DNA of 64,000 bases from Acanthosepion pharaonis (taxonomy: Eukaryota; Mollusca; Cephalopoda; Sepiida; Sepiidae), in assembly GCA_903632075.3 (NCBI GenBank), contig CAHIKZ030004296.1:2212501-2276500 (forward strand), read 5' to 3'. Of this stretch, positions 33,769 through 44,802 are shown in pieces; position 1 is the stretch's first letter; every line of letters begins with the position of its first letter. The notes under the pieces were generated by a model. It was not told the origin of the DNA and did no database searches. It saw nothing but the letters and a program-made list of their open reading frames with translations. A program made the translations under genes and the position numbers.

Positions 33769-36700
33769 TGAAATAACTCAATGGAAGTGTCGCGGAATAA
33801 AGGCAAATATAAATGAATTGCTTCTGTTAATAAGACCTGTCACCAGCGGTTGTTTGCCTTCAAGAAACCTTCCTTAAGCAAAATAACAATATAAAAGAAT
33901 ACGAAAAACACAACTATGTACTTGACACTGCCCTTAGGCGGTACTTCGTCCAAGTTAGGAATGATCTACCTCAAAGGAAATAAATGTAAAGACTTTACAG
34001 GTGTCTGCTGTTAAAGTGACTTTCCATCGGCCAATAAACATCTGCTCTGTATATATCCCACCGAATGAAACTGAAATTCAGGAAGTCATCAAGTAACTCC
34101 CTGCCCCTTTTATGATACTAGGGGACTTTAAGTGTCACAGCACCATATGGGATTGTAAAGACACAAACGAAAAGGGAAGGACTTTGAAACAATAATTTAT
34201 AACAACGATTTATGCATTTATAACGATAAAGCCAGACTTGTATAAATCAATTTTCTGGCACCTACTCGGCAATAGTCTTATCCTTATATGATCCATCAAT
34301 TTATATGAGTTTCTCTTGGTAGGTACTAGCAGACACATGCGGTAGTGATCACTTGCCAATCGTTCTACAAAACTCTGAACATAATGACAGAAATAGGCAG
34401 AGCGAACTGGAAAGAATTTAAAAACCAATGTTCTGAAAAAGTACTTAAAGGAAAAAACATGAAGGACTTAAAATATTTAACGGAAATCCTCATCACTATA
34501 ACAAAAAAAAAAAATGTATTCCCAAAAATTCAGCAGCTAAAAAAAAAAAAAAGTAAGACTTTGGTAGCCAACAATTTCTAAAGCTCAAGCAAAAAGCCGT
34601 CCTGGGTAAGACAAAGTACATCCGACAGCAAGGCCTCTGATAAGGGGATTTTGAGGACCGTGGGACTACCTCTTAATTGCTGATGTTCCCAGGTTCACCC
34701 TGACTCGGGGTGATAGCACCTGTTAGGTTCCCAGCTATGGGCAAATAGTTAACCCCCAACCTGAGGTCAAAGCGTGCGTGTGTGTGTATAGTATAATATA
34801 ATATAATATAAAAGGCTTGAATACCAGCAAAACACTTTGTAAAAAAAAAAATTACCAGCAATAAATTTTTGGAAAAAATACAACCAAAATACTTTTTGAA
34901 AAAAGTATTACCAACAATAAAAATCTTGTCGACATTAAATAACCCATTGAGGTTGATATGCCGTAAAACAAAACAAACCAATCTAAACCAAAGAATACAT
35001 ATTCTATTCATACGAATCTATCCTAAAAATCTTGTCGGCAATAAATAACCCATTAAGGTTGATATGCTGTAAAGCAAACCAATCAAACAAAACCGGAAAA
35101 ACGACAACTAAACTTTAAATCAAATAATGCCGACAGTGATAACCTATCATTCACTCTGGAGGAACTAAATGAATCTTTAAAGAAAGCCCGCAATACAGCT
35201 GTGGGCCCAGATGACATCCACTACGAATTCATAAAACATTTAACCAACAAATCCATACAACTGTTAAGAATGTATAATGACATAGACAACTGGAAACTTC
35301 CAAGAGATGTGGAGACCTTCATTATCCCTGTTCCAAAACCCGGAAAGGATGACACACACTGAAAACTACAAACCGATAGCACTAACCAGTTGCCGGTGTA
35401 AAACTATGAAGAGAATGGTCAATAACAGTTTGACTTGGTACCTGGAAACTAGAGGTTTAATAAGCGATTTCCAATGTGCTTTTAGGAAAAAAAAAATGAT
35501 GCACCATAGGCCACTTAATACCCCTAGAAACTTTTGTAAGGAAGCCTTCATTAAGAAGGAATATCTCACAGTAGTCTTGCAAAAGGCGTATGACACGACA
35601 TGAAAATTTGTTATCTATATGAACTGGGCTTAAAAGGAAGGCTGACTCAATTCATAGACAATTTCCTGACAGACTGAAGAATTCCAAGTACTTCGCTATC
35701 AGAACTGCAAAACCAAGAAGGGGTTCAAAAAGGGAGCATTCTTTCGGTGATCCTTTTTTTTTTTTTTTTTTTTTTTGCATCAAAATTAACTCCATAGTTA
35801 AATCTCTAATCTCGGGTGTAAGATGCTCCCTATATGTCTCCAACTTTCTAATAATGTACAGATCTCGACATGGGCATACCATAGAAAGACAACGCCAACA
35901 ATGCCTCAATAAAATACACAAATGGGCCGCGGAAAATGGTTTCACCATTTCCAAAACAAAAACCAAATGCCGACCTTTCTGCAAATTAAGGAAATTGCAC
36001 ATCGACCCCTGTTTAAAATCAGACTGAGCAGAAATTCCAGTAGTGGAACGACACGAATTCCTAGGCATCATCTTTGACAAAAAATTGCATTCATTCCCAA
36101 TCTAAAATATTTAAAACTAAAATGTAACGTCTTCCAACTTCGTGTGGTAGCCCATACTAAATTGACAGCAGATCGGCATTAATTAAATTATATGGATCAC
36201 TACTTCGCTCAAAACTGGATTATGCTAGTTTCATTTATGAGGCGGCTAGAAAATCATACCTAAAAATACTCAACGCAAGCGATCGCCAAAGCCTCAGGCT
36301 AGTGCTTGGAGATTTTAGGACATGCCCCAGTGGAGAACTTATACACAGACGCTTATGAAAAACCTCCACATTTAAACTGGCACTAAAGTACTATGTCAAA
36401 ATAAAATCATGCCCAACTAAGCCAGCTTACAGCAGTACTTTTAAACCTAATTATTGTGATTTCTTCCAACAAAAAGACAATAAAATACAACCCTATGGAC
36501 TCGGAATGAAATTCATTGCTGAAGAGTTAGGGACCTTATTTTCAGACTTACAAGAAACTACTGCAGCCAGCATTCCACCATCGCCAATCCATCAACCTCA
36601 AGTCTTGCTAGAATTAAATAAACTCCCTAAATAACAACACCACTATCAACAACACAAGCAACAAAAAACAACACGAACAAAAAAACAACACACACGCACA

Positions 36701-37660
36701 CACCCCCCCAAAAACAAACGAACAGAAAAACACGCACCCACTCACATTTCAGGACAAGTTTCAGGGCATATTGGAAAACTAGCCTAACTATACACCCATT
36801 TATACAGATGGGTCAAAGTGTGAGTATAAGACATGTGCAGCGGTGAGCCAAAATATAACAAAAAATAAATAAAATAAAAAAAAATAATGCGCCTCCCAAA
36901 GGAAAGATCTATTTTTACGGCGGAGGCTTACGCAATAGAGCTAACTCTCGACATTATTAAACAAAACTTTTTTTCGTATTCTCTGTCTTAATGGCTTTGA
37001 AGGAAAAAAAATCCTACAATCCACTCATTATTAAAATATTATGCAAAATGAGCACTAGTTTCAAATCTAAAGATAAACTGTTGGATTCCTAGCCACATCA
37101 GAGTGGAAAGTAATAAGCAAACCTAGCAGCCAAATTAGCTTTAGATATGTATGTAGATTCATACTCAAAAGGAATGGCAATGGTGCTGGGGCGATAAGCC
37201 ACACAATAAACTTTTCGCAATTCAGCCCAAACTAAAAAAACGAAGTTGGCTTTCAGAAAAGCTCGAAAGGAAGTAGTAGTAGTACTGCACCCCCCACGCA
37301 TTAGTCATACGAGAATCAGCCACTCATACTTACTAAACAATGAAGATCAACCAGTATATCAAGCAAGTGAAACGGCATACAATATTAAACATATATTAAC
37401 AGAATTATCAGACCTTGCTCTCTCTCAAGACAAAAATGCTATAATATAAACAACATGTATATGTGCTCTTCGAGAAAGCAAAAGTGGATGACATAATTTT
37501 ATTTCTTAAAACAGTGGGCCTCTACCAAAAATATAAACCAAATGGGAATGTCAATAAAATCAATTTCTCTACCAATTATATATTTGAAAAGAATACATTA
37601 ATGAAACCAGACTCTCGACAAAAAACCCTCTTTACAAAAATACATCACTCAATCAATCAA
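33769..37660 (+). pseudogene. LINE ORF2: endonuclease, reverse transcriptase, RNase H; dead
   Basis: EITQWKCRGIKANINELLLL opens an APE-type endonuclease, and LGDFKCHSTIWDC near 34121 is its GDF-H-W motif. The RT begins at NTAVGPDDIHYEF (about 35190) and continues NYKPIALTSC, FQCAFRKKK and VVLQKAYDTT. The active-site motif YVDD has become YVSN (35833-35844). The thumb region reads NGFTISKTKTKCRPF. RNase H follows with PIYTDGSK (about 36800), FTAEAYAIELTL and CWIPSHIRVESNK. A poly-T run breaks the RT at 35755-35777 and an S1 SINE sits at 34599-35090. Confidence 0.8.
34599..35090 (+). repeat. S1 SINE nested in the LINE, with a doubled tail
   Basis: It starts GTCCTGGGTAAGAC and carries the S1 body. 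The usual tail ends near 34990 and a second tail follows at 35003-35090 (TTCATACGAATCTATCC, TAAATAACCCATTAAGG). The sequence ahead of the second tail matches the LINE 3' end at 37690-37715, so this may be two successive insertions. Confidence 0.7.
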
Positions 37661-37828
37661 TCCTGATCTACAAACTGATTTCTTACAAAGGGTACATATT
37701 CTATTCATATGAATCTATTGTAAAAATCTTGTTGGCATTAAATAACCCACTGAGGTGGTAATATACCGTAAAACAAAGCAAACCATATTTTATATCAACT
37801 ATGAATACGTATGTCCTCAATACAGTGG

Positions 37829-38145
37829 GTTTACGGCCATATCGCGTTGAAACATCAGTTCCCCTACGATCACCGAATTTAAACATCATCAAGCCTGGCC
37901 AATACCTAGATGGGTGACCGCTTGGGAATACCGGGTGCTGTAAGGTTGAATGGGTGGCTGGTGTAATGGATAATGGTTCCGAATTGTTAATCGGTGAACA
38001 GTTCCAATTTTAGTCGGGTTCATTATATTCACTTGCGTGCAAAATACCTTTTCTCCCCCAGCTATGGGTTAATTAGTAAGGCTTGTATCACTAAATCATC
38101 TCAAAATTTAAATAACCTGCAAAGAGTTGATAAATAGTAAAATAT
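37829..38145 (+). repeat. 5S/tRNA composite SINE (family S2), most complete copy
   Basis: 37829-37945 aligns with nearly the whole of 5S rRNA: GTTTACGGCCATATCGCG, CGATCACCGAATTTAAACAT, ACCTAGATGGGTGACCGC, TTGGGAATACCGGGTGCTGT. The internal control region is changed and part of helix II/III is altered. A tRNA-like part follows (A box TGGTGTAATGG), then the body CCAGCTATGGGTTAATTAG and tail AATAACCTGCAAAGAGTTG. It sits immediately after the I-type LINE tail. Confidence 0.8.
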
Positions 38146-38657
38146 CACTCAATCAGGTTTCTCTCTCATCGTCAGTACACTGGTTTCCGGGGACCAGTTT
38201 CTGTTGGTAGATTCCTTTGGGGTTTGCTAGAAAAGGCCAAGGCTAGAATGGTCAGCGATCGCCGGAGTGCTTAGTGGGCGTGGTATTCTGACAGTGATGG
38301 ATTGCCTTTGTCTGGCTTTCGCTTATAAGTCTAAAGCAGCGCCATTTTAACAAAGGACTGCAAGAATTCTGAAGCGTCGGTACGTTGCCCAGGTTCGAGT
38401 GACCGACAAAGATCACCCGCGGTGGGACGCTGAGCAAACGTGCGACATGCGTTCCTGTGACGCCATTCCTCCCACTGACTCTTAGGATGCAAGCTGCTGC
38501 CACTCTCTCCTGATAAAACGAATAACAAAAAGAAATGGTCCTTTTAATTGATACCGTTTTATGTAGTAACATGGGGGACCCAGAGACTAACCAGAACGCA
38601 ACATTTGTGATGCAATGAATATTCAGACACCTGTGTTCCCCCCCCCCGACAGAAATA

Positions 38658-38887
38658 TGATTGGCTGGTGTCAGCCATAAATACAGGCTGATGTAGAAGT
38701 ACAGGTCGACGACGACGCCCATTGGACTACGTCATTGGCTATCCTATTGGTCTACACCTATTGCCTACGACTAAGACTAGTACCAGTTCCATTACTGCTA
38801 CCTGCTAGTTTGTTCTACTCGGTTACATTAGCCTAAACCACTTAGCTACTTCGATCAAATATATCCCTTTTCCGGGACATATCAATT
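38658..38887 (+). repeat. LTR-like dispersed repeat, copy 2
   Basis: It matches 17840-18014 with an extra central stretch. TGATTGGCTGGTGTCAGCCA, ATAAATACAG and CCGGGACATATCAATT are shared. A GTGATGCAATGA motif occurs just before both copies, here separated by a poly-C insertion (38638-38647). Confidence 0.5.
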
Positions 38888-40087
38888 TGGTATGGAGTGC
38901 TTAATTGATCTGTGTCCATTTCTTCACTCGCTTAGGAAGCAATTAAATAGGAAATGGGGATCTTTTCTTTTTTCTTCCATGTCATACTCGTGGGAGATTT
39001 AAAAGGATTCGGTGTTTGAAACTTCACGAGACATCTACAATGATGCGGTTCGATACAGTTCTTCTACCAGATGTAGGTATTCGGCGGAGTTAGACTGAAA
39101 GACCGTTCTTGGTGGATGAGAATCGATCAAATTTTCTGAATGAGTAGAAATTGAACGACGCGTACCAAAGACTCTACAAAGTTTAATTCTTATGAGCTGT
39201 TTCCGTTGTTATTGACCGATTTACTCAGAACAATTCTGAATTCACTCCAGACAAAGCCACAGTGTTTTATAGCATTCTTTGATAATCTCTTGAAGACTCT
39301 CATCTTATGATAATGACACTTCCTTAGACATTTCCTTAAAAGAAAAACACTCGACATTCATTGACCAAACTGTCAGTCTTACTTTCGCTCGAAATTAATA
39401 AAAATCTCTTTATTAAAATAATTTTCAGGAAAATAGGTGTCTCGAGTCCAGTAGCTGTTATATCTCCTGTATTGATAGGGGGCTTCTTTCATAACATTTT
39501 GTTTTGAAGTAGTGTGGGATGTCAGCACCTGGATTGTCATTATTTTCTCTTCGAGTTAAATGTGCTGTCCAATTTAGTTGTTGCTGCTTTTGAAAGTTCT
39601 CAAATGATGTTGTTTCTCTTATTTTGTACAGTTTTTGCTTTATGATTCTGGAGCGAAGAGGACTAAATAAATTGACGTCTGAGATTTAATTTTTGGCGTG
39701 ATATTGTAAAGACCACAAAATTAAGACAAACTAAAAAATATCTGTTAGAAAATTTCAAATAAAAATCAAAACATTTTTGTGTATAAGAAACAAGATTTTA
39801 GAGTTCCTACTTTTCATTATGCTATCAAATCGAGATTTGAAAATTAACATTCCACAATAGTTATCACCCAAAATAGCTTTCTGCTGATTGTGTTATTTTC
39901 ATACTAGACGAGAAACCGCATTTCGGGTGGACTTTCAGCTAGCTCCTGTGAAGGGTTTTTGGGACTTCAGCTTTTTACCTTCAGCGTCCGATGTACGTAT
40001 GGCTAAAGTTATGAGAATTAAGAAATAATAAAATTATTTTATCTTTGAGCATTCTTGTATAGAAATCTTAATAAATTGCTTTCGTTT
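38888..40087. other. No gene seen
   Basis: Ordinary AT-rich sequence with no repeats shared inside this window. Confidence 0.45.
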
Positions 40088-40161
40088 TATTTTGCGCCTA
40101 TTTTTTCTCTTTCTCTTTCTTTCTCAGCTCTTTCTCTTTCTCTTTCTTTTCTTTCTCTTCG

Positions 40162-40194
<33 letters not shown>

Positions 40195-40312
40195 TTTTCT
40201 TTCTCTTTCTTTTCTCTTTCTTTTTTCTCTTTCTCTTTCTCTTTCTCTTTCTCTTTCTCTTTCTCTTTTTCTCTTTTTTCTCTTTCTCTCTTTTCTTTTC
40301 TCTCTCTCTTTT

Positions 40313-40346
<34 letters not shown>

Positions 40347-40418
40347 TCTCTTTCTTTCTCTTTCTCTCTCTTTCTCTCTCTTTCTCTTTTCTCTTTCTCT
40401 TTCTTCTCTCTTTCTCTT

Positions 40419-40483
<65 letters not shown>

Positions 40484-41625
40484 CTTTCTCTCTCTCTCTC
40501 TTTCTCTTTCTCTCTCTTTCTCTCTTTCTCTTTCTTTCTCTTTCTCTCTTTTCTTTTTCTCTCTTTTTCTCTTTTTTCTCTTTTTCTCTCTTTCTCTCTT
40601 TCTCTTTTCTCTCTCTCTCTTTTTTCTCTCTTTCTCTCTTTTCTCTTTTTCTCTTTTTTTTCTCTCTCTTTTCTCTCTCTCTTTTTTTCTCTCTCTTTTT
40701 CTCTCTCTTTTCTCTCTCTCTTTTTTCTCTCTCTCTTTTTTCTCTCTCTTTTCTCTCTCTTTCTCTTTTTCTCTTTCTCTGTTTCTCTCTTTCTCTTTTT
40801 CTCTCTTTCTTTTTTCTTTTTCTCTTTTCTTTTTCTCTCTTTCTCTTTCTCTCTCTTTCTTTTCTCTCTCTTTTTTTTCTCTCTCTTTTTTCTCTCTCTC
40901 TTTCTTTTCTCTCTCTTTCTTTTCTCTCTCTTTTTTTTTCTCTCTCTTTCTCTTTTTCTCTCTTTCTTTTTCTCTCTCTTTCTTTTTCTCTCTCTTTTTT
41001 CTTTTTCTCTCTCTTTTCTTTTCTCTCTCTTTTTCTCTCTCTTTCTTTTCTCTCTCTTTCTTTTTCTCTCTCTTTCTTTTTTCTCTCTCTTTCTTTTCTC
41101 TCTCTTTTTTTTCTCTCTCTCTTTCTTTTTTCTCTTTCTTTCTCTCTCTTTCTTTTCTCTCTCTTTCTTTCTCTCTTTCTTTTTTCTCTCTCTTTCTTTC
41201 TCTCTTTCTTTTTTCTCTCTCTTTCTTTCTCTCTTTCTTTTTTCTCTCTCTTTCTTTCTCTCTTTCTTTTTTCTCTCTCTTTCTTTCTCTCTTTCTTTTT
41301 TCTCTCTTTCTTTTTCTCTCTTTTCTTTTTCTCTCTCTTTTCTCTCTCTTTCTTTTTCTCTCTCTTTCTTTTTCTCTCTCTTTTTTTTTCTCTCTCTTTC
41401 TTTTTTCTCTCTCTTTCTTTTCTCTCTCTTTCTTTTTCTCTCTCTTTCTTTTTCTCTCTCTTTCTTTTTCTCTCTCTTTCTTTTTCTCTCTCTTTCTTTT
41501 TCTCTCTCTTTCTTTTTCTCTCTCTTTCTTTTTCTCTCTCTTTCTTTTTCTCTCTCTTTCTTTTCTCTCTCTTTCTTTTCTCTCTCTTTCTTTTTTCTCT
41601 TTCTCTCTCTCTCTCTCTTTCCTTT
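40088..41625. repeat. 1.5-kb CTTT/CT pyrimidine tract
   Basis: An almost pure pyrimidine strand built from CTTT, CT and TTTTCT units, with a few A or G bases near the left end. Regular CTCTCTTTCTTTTT-type units dominate from 41150 onward. Open frames of more than 500 codons on both strands are repeat artefacts. Purine-pyrimidine asymmetry makes triplex formation possible. Confidence 0.97.
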
Positions 41626-41671
41626 CCTTCACGTAAAGTCCTCTTAAAAGACTTTCTTTCTTTCATTCTTT

Positions 41672-42110
41672 TTATATGCCATGTCCTTTCAGGACGTAGG
41701 CAATCATGGCTTTGCAGCTCTCAAGTTCTTTTCTTCTGCTTCCTCCCACAGTCCACGTGCTGTCATCCACTTGCTTAAGCCCGCCAGGTATGTCACGCGT
41801 TGTCTTCCCTTGTCTCTCTTTCCTTCTATTCGACCCGTGAGTATCAGATTCTCCAGGCCCTCTTTCCTTATTTTGTGTCCCAGAAACTTCAGCTGCCACT
41901 TCCTGATATTAAGTATAAGCCTTTTCCTTGTTTTCATCCCCTCTAAGACCTCATCGTTGCTCACACGCCCGGTCCATGATATCCTTAGCATCCTTCTGTA
42001 GAACCATATCTCCGTCGCCTCGAGTCTCTTCTTCATCATTGAGGAAATCGTCCAACATTCGCTGCCGTAAAGGAGGACAGATGTCACATAACAGTTCAGT
42101 ATTCCTTTCT
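41672..42110 (-). pseudogene. RTE-type LINE C-terminal end, best preserved copy
   Basis: A continuous minus frame of 127 codons reads LLYGSECWTISSMMKKRLEA, TEIWFYRRMLRISWTGRVSN, DEVLEGMKTRK and LKFLGHKIRKEGLENLILTG. The RT core is not present upstream, so it is 5'-truncated. Its 3' end leads straight into the CTTT tract (AAAG on this strand). Confidence 0.8.
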
Positions 42111-42224
42111 TTGAGGGGACCCGAACTATGTAATATTTTGAATCACAGTACGCGTGCTAGAAAAAAGAAAAAGCAAACAATGTAACGTGCTCTGCTTAAG
42201 TTTAAATTAAGGTTTAATTAGTGA

Positions 42225-42357
42225 TTTTCCAAGCGTAGCTTGGATGTGGCACAAGGTCGAAAGTAAGGGGCACCCAGTGAGGATCGAACTCGCTACTCAT
42301 TCATAATCGTTCTAGCGACACAAGCTTGCTAACCATTACACGACCTCGAGGTGCCCT
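42225..42357 (-). repeat. tRNA-derived SINE (S3), copy in tandem
   Basis: On the minus strand the head runs from GGGCACCTCGAGGTCGTG through GTAATGGTTAGCAAG to B box GAGTTCGATCCTC. The body matches CCTTGTGCCACATCCAAGCT. Confidence 0.8.
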
Positions 42358-42497
42358 ATAGTGATTTTCTATGCCCGGCTTAGATGTGGCACAAGGCCGA
42401 AAGTATGGGGCACCCAGTGAGGATCGAACTCACTACTCAGTCGTAATTGATCTTGCAAAACAAGCTTTCTAACCATGACAACACGTCGAAGTGCCCA
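42358..42497 (-). repeat. tRNA-derived SINE (S3), adjacent tandem copy
   Basis: It has the same structure and orientation as 42225-42357 and lies head to tail with it. The head has more changes (GGGCACTTCGACGTG). Confidence 0.8.
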
Positions 42498-42930
42498 GTT
42501 TAAATTAAGGTCTAATTATATCAATTGCATTTGCGACGAAAAGCGAAATTAAAATTTAACTTTAAATGAGTCATTTATTTAATTTTTAATCGTGTTTTAC
42601 TTCAGGTCCGTCGAGATTTGATTATTTTTATTTTATTTTATTTTTTTATTATTATTATCCTTTCACATAGTTCGGAGCCTCTAATGTCTTTTAAGAGTGA
42701 CTAATCACAGTGCTTGGGGGGGGGGGTAAGCAATGTGCCGAGCCCCGCTTAAGTTTATATTACGGTTTAATCAGACGATATCAATTACATTTGCGATGAA
42801 AGGCGAAATTAAAGCTGAATCTTTTTAATGGTTTTTTTTAAGCCTTTCACTCTGTTCGATATTTAACTTTAAATGAGTTATTTATTTAATTTTTTAATCG
42901 CGTGTTACTTCAGGTCCGTCGCGATCGAAA
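42498..42930. repeat. Local tandem duplication
   Basis: AATTAAGGTCTAATTATATC through ATTTGCGACGAAAAGCG (42505-42545) recurs at 42762-42810. TTAACTTTAAATGAGT through CTTCAGGTCCGTCG occurs at 42557-42615 and 42862-42922. Confidence 0.7.
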
Positions 42931-43460
42931 AACAGACCAACAGATGGACACACATACATTGCGATTTATTTATATATAGATCAAAACTATTTCCAGCCCA
43001 TCTTTTTACTTGTTTTGAACTTTTGACAAAACGTGTTTGTCTACCTTCAACGGAAAAAAAAAAAAAAAAAAATGGGTATATATATATATATATATATATG
43101 ACAACAGACAACAGACAGAAGAAACGAAGGTTGAGTTTTGGGGGGATGAAGTCTCATTCTTGTTATTCAGGGCATGAAACTCACAATTCTCTAGGCTGCT
43201 GTCACCTATCATTTTAGTTGTGTAACATTCAGCATAAGGTGTGTGGGCGCGGGCGCGCGCGCGCAAATGTTGACTTCATTTGTAACCCACTTAACCTTAG
43301 AAACGGAAGAAAACTCATGAAAAGCAATAAGAAAAATAGACGGACATAAATACAAATTTCGGCTTCATAAAACAACTGGAAGTAAAGCCATGGATCAGCA
43401 AAAAAAAAAGTGTTTGCAAAAAAATAGGTTTATGAAAGACGCACGAGCATGCACGTACGT

Positions 43461-43465
<5 letters not shown>

Positions 43466-43514
<49 letters not shown>
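43466..43514. repeat. (TA)n microsatellite
   Basis: A long TA run followed by an AT-rich spacer. Confidence 0.95.
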
Positions 43515-43518
<4 letters not shown>

Positions 43519-43542
43519 TTTATTTAAAAATATGATTCCATC

Positions 43543-43592
43543 TCACACACACACAGACACATCTGTTATATAACAGATGTTTGTGTGTGTGT
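43543..43592. repeat. Near-perfect palindrome
   Basis: CACACACACA, GACACATCTG, TTATATAA, CAGATGTTTG and TGTGTGTG form a hairpin centred at about 43568. It lies at the start of a possible second Helitron-like element. Confidence 0.8.
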
Positions 43593-43700
43593 GCTATTTA
43601 TGCTCGTCCACATTTCTCGACCGATTTCAATGAAATTGTACATACGTTTCAAATTTACCAGGGTAGGTCAAGACCAACTTTTTTAATCTTTATCCCACCC
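43552..43700 (+). mobile_element. Possible Helitron 5' region
   Basis: After the hairpin, CGACCGATTTCAATGAAATT, GTACATACG and GGTCAAGACCAACTTTT parallel the segment of the Helitron at 18620-18690 (CGACGGATTTGCACC ... GCCAAGACCGACTTT). No CTRR terminus was found downstream, so the extent is unknown. Confidence 0.4.
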
Positions 43701-44802
43701 CCCACACTCTTGGTTTTGTCAGAAAAATCGATAAAACTGAAGGTGGGTACAACTTTCTGCAAAAAAAACAAAAAAACAAAGCAAAGTTACACACGCACAA
43801 CATTTTTACTGGATGAGTTGATGTTCTTTGCATTTAAGGCAAAAAAGAAGAAGCTCATGTTACGTGATAGTTTTCCTGTGACATTGGCTGCACCCCAAAA
43901 AATTGCAAAAAAAAAAAAATCGGTTTTCGTACTACTCAAAATAAAAACATGAATTACTTCCTCATTTTTTAATCCTATTTTCTTCTTCTTCAAAAAAAAA
44001 AAAAAAAAAAATTGGCATCATGCAAGAAATAAGATAATTTGGTTTTAGCCCCGCACGTTTCTCAGCGTATAACGAAAAATCACAAAACTTTCCAAAGTCC
44101 GTTTTTGGGTTATAACTCTCTGGTTTTTCATCCAATGCTTTTTAAATTTGCCATCTAAATGTGATATTACGGGGTATTCTTATAAAAGTCAGCACAAACA
44201 AGTATTTTTTAGAGGGTGTTTCAGAGTCTGATCAGCTCTGAAAGGGTCGATTTGGTGAGGTCAGTATGATGTTTGAAAGACCCGAAACTGTCCAATGATC
44301 CGTTTCTAGAACATCACTGACGACAGCCTCTAGCGCTAAAGGAGCGTATATTCAAAACGTATGACACACAAATTGTCTTGCGAGAAAGGTTTGGTTTAAA
44401 TTATTTCAGTTAAGTGGACGAAATCTGCGACAAACGAGGTCCAAAATCGGTTTTTGCTATTTAGCCAATAGTTTCTTCACATGATTCAATTCTAAATTGG
44501 TATTCGAGCAACCTTTTGATGCAAAGATTGTTTGAGAAGGATTATTGACGCGTTAAAAGGGAAAAATTCCCAAACAATCTCCTTATTAATCCCAGCTTTA
44601 CAGTATACGTGTGAAGGAGGGGGGCGCTCATGCATTTGCACTTGCTGTTGAATCGAGCTCTAACGCTTCATTTATGTTTTTGTTTAATTATTAAATTTGT
44701 GAACAATGCCATACTATTTGAAAATTCTTACGACCATAAGAAATTTACTGAATATCTAAAATATTGAAACAATTTAATCCCGAGCAACGACCACACAAGA
44801 AA

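Larger units (their letters stand above)
32030..37790 (+). mobile_element. I-type LINE spanning leader, ORF1, ORF2 and tail; inactive
   Basis: The element runs from a GC-rich leader (GCCGCCCTGTCGGCTGGGGC) through a gag-like ORF1 with zinc knuckles, an ORF2 with endonuclease, reverse transcriptase and RNase H, to a 3' tail at 37690-37790 (TTAAATAACCCACTGAGG). An RNase H after the RT points to the I group of non-LTR elements rather than Jockey or RTE. Many stops and frameshifts and a nested SINE show that it is dead. Confidence 0.8.

Noticed and set aside
37829..37945. Functional 5S rRNA gene
   Set aside because: Several helix and control-region positions are changed, no terminator T run follows, and it is fused to a tRNA-like SINE body seen in other copies.
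38252..38722. 156-codon minus-strand ORF
   Set aside because: It overlaps the LTR-like repeat and poly-C tract and has no recognisable domain or start context.
40055..41666. Open frames of 500-530 codons on both strands
   Set aside because: They are produced by the CTTT/CT repeat, which lacks stop codons in several frames. Composition is Phe/Ser/Leu or Lys/Arg/Glu only.
41704..42087. A clean 127-codon ORF that could pass as a host gene
   Set aside because: The sequence LLYGSECWTISS...LEATEIWFYRRMLRISW is the known RTE LINE C-terminus, and it has diverged copies elsewhere in this window.
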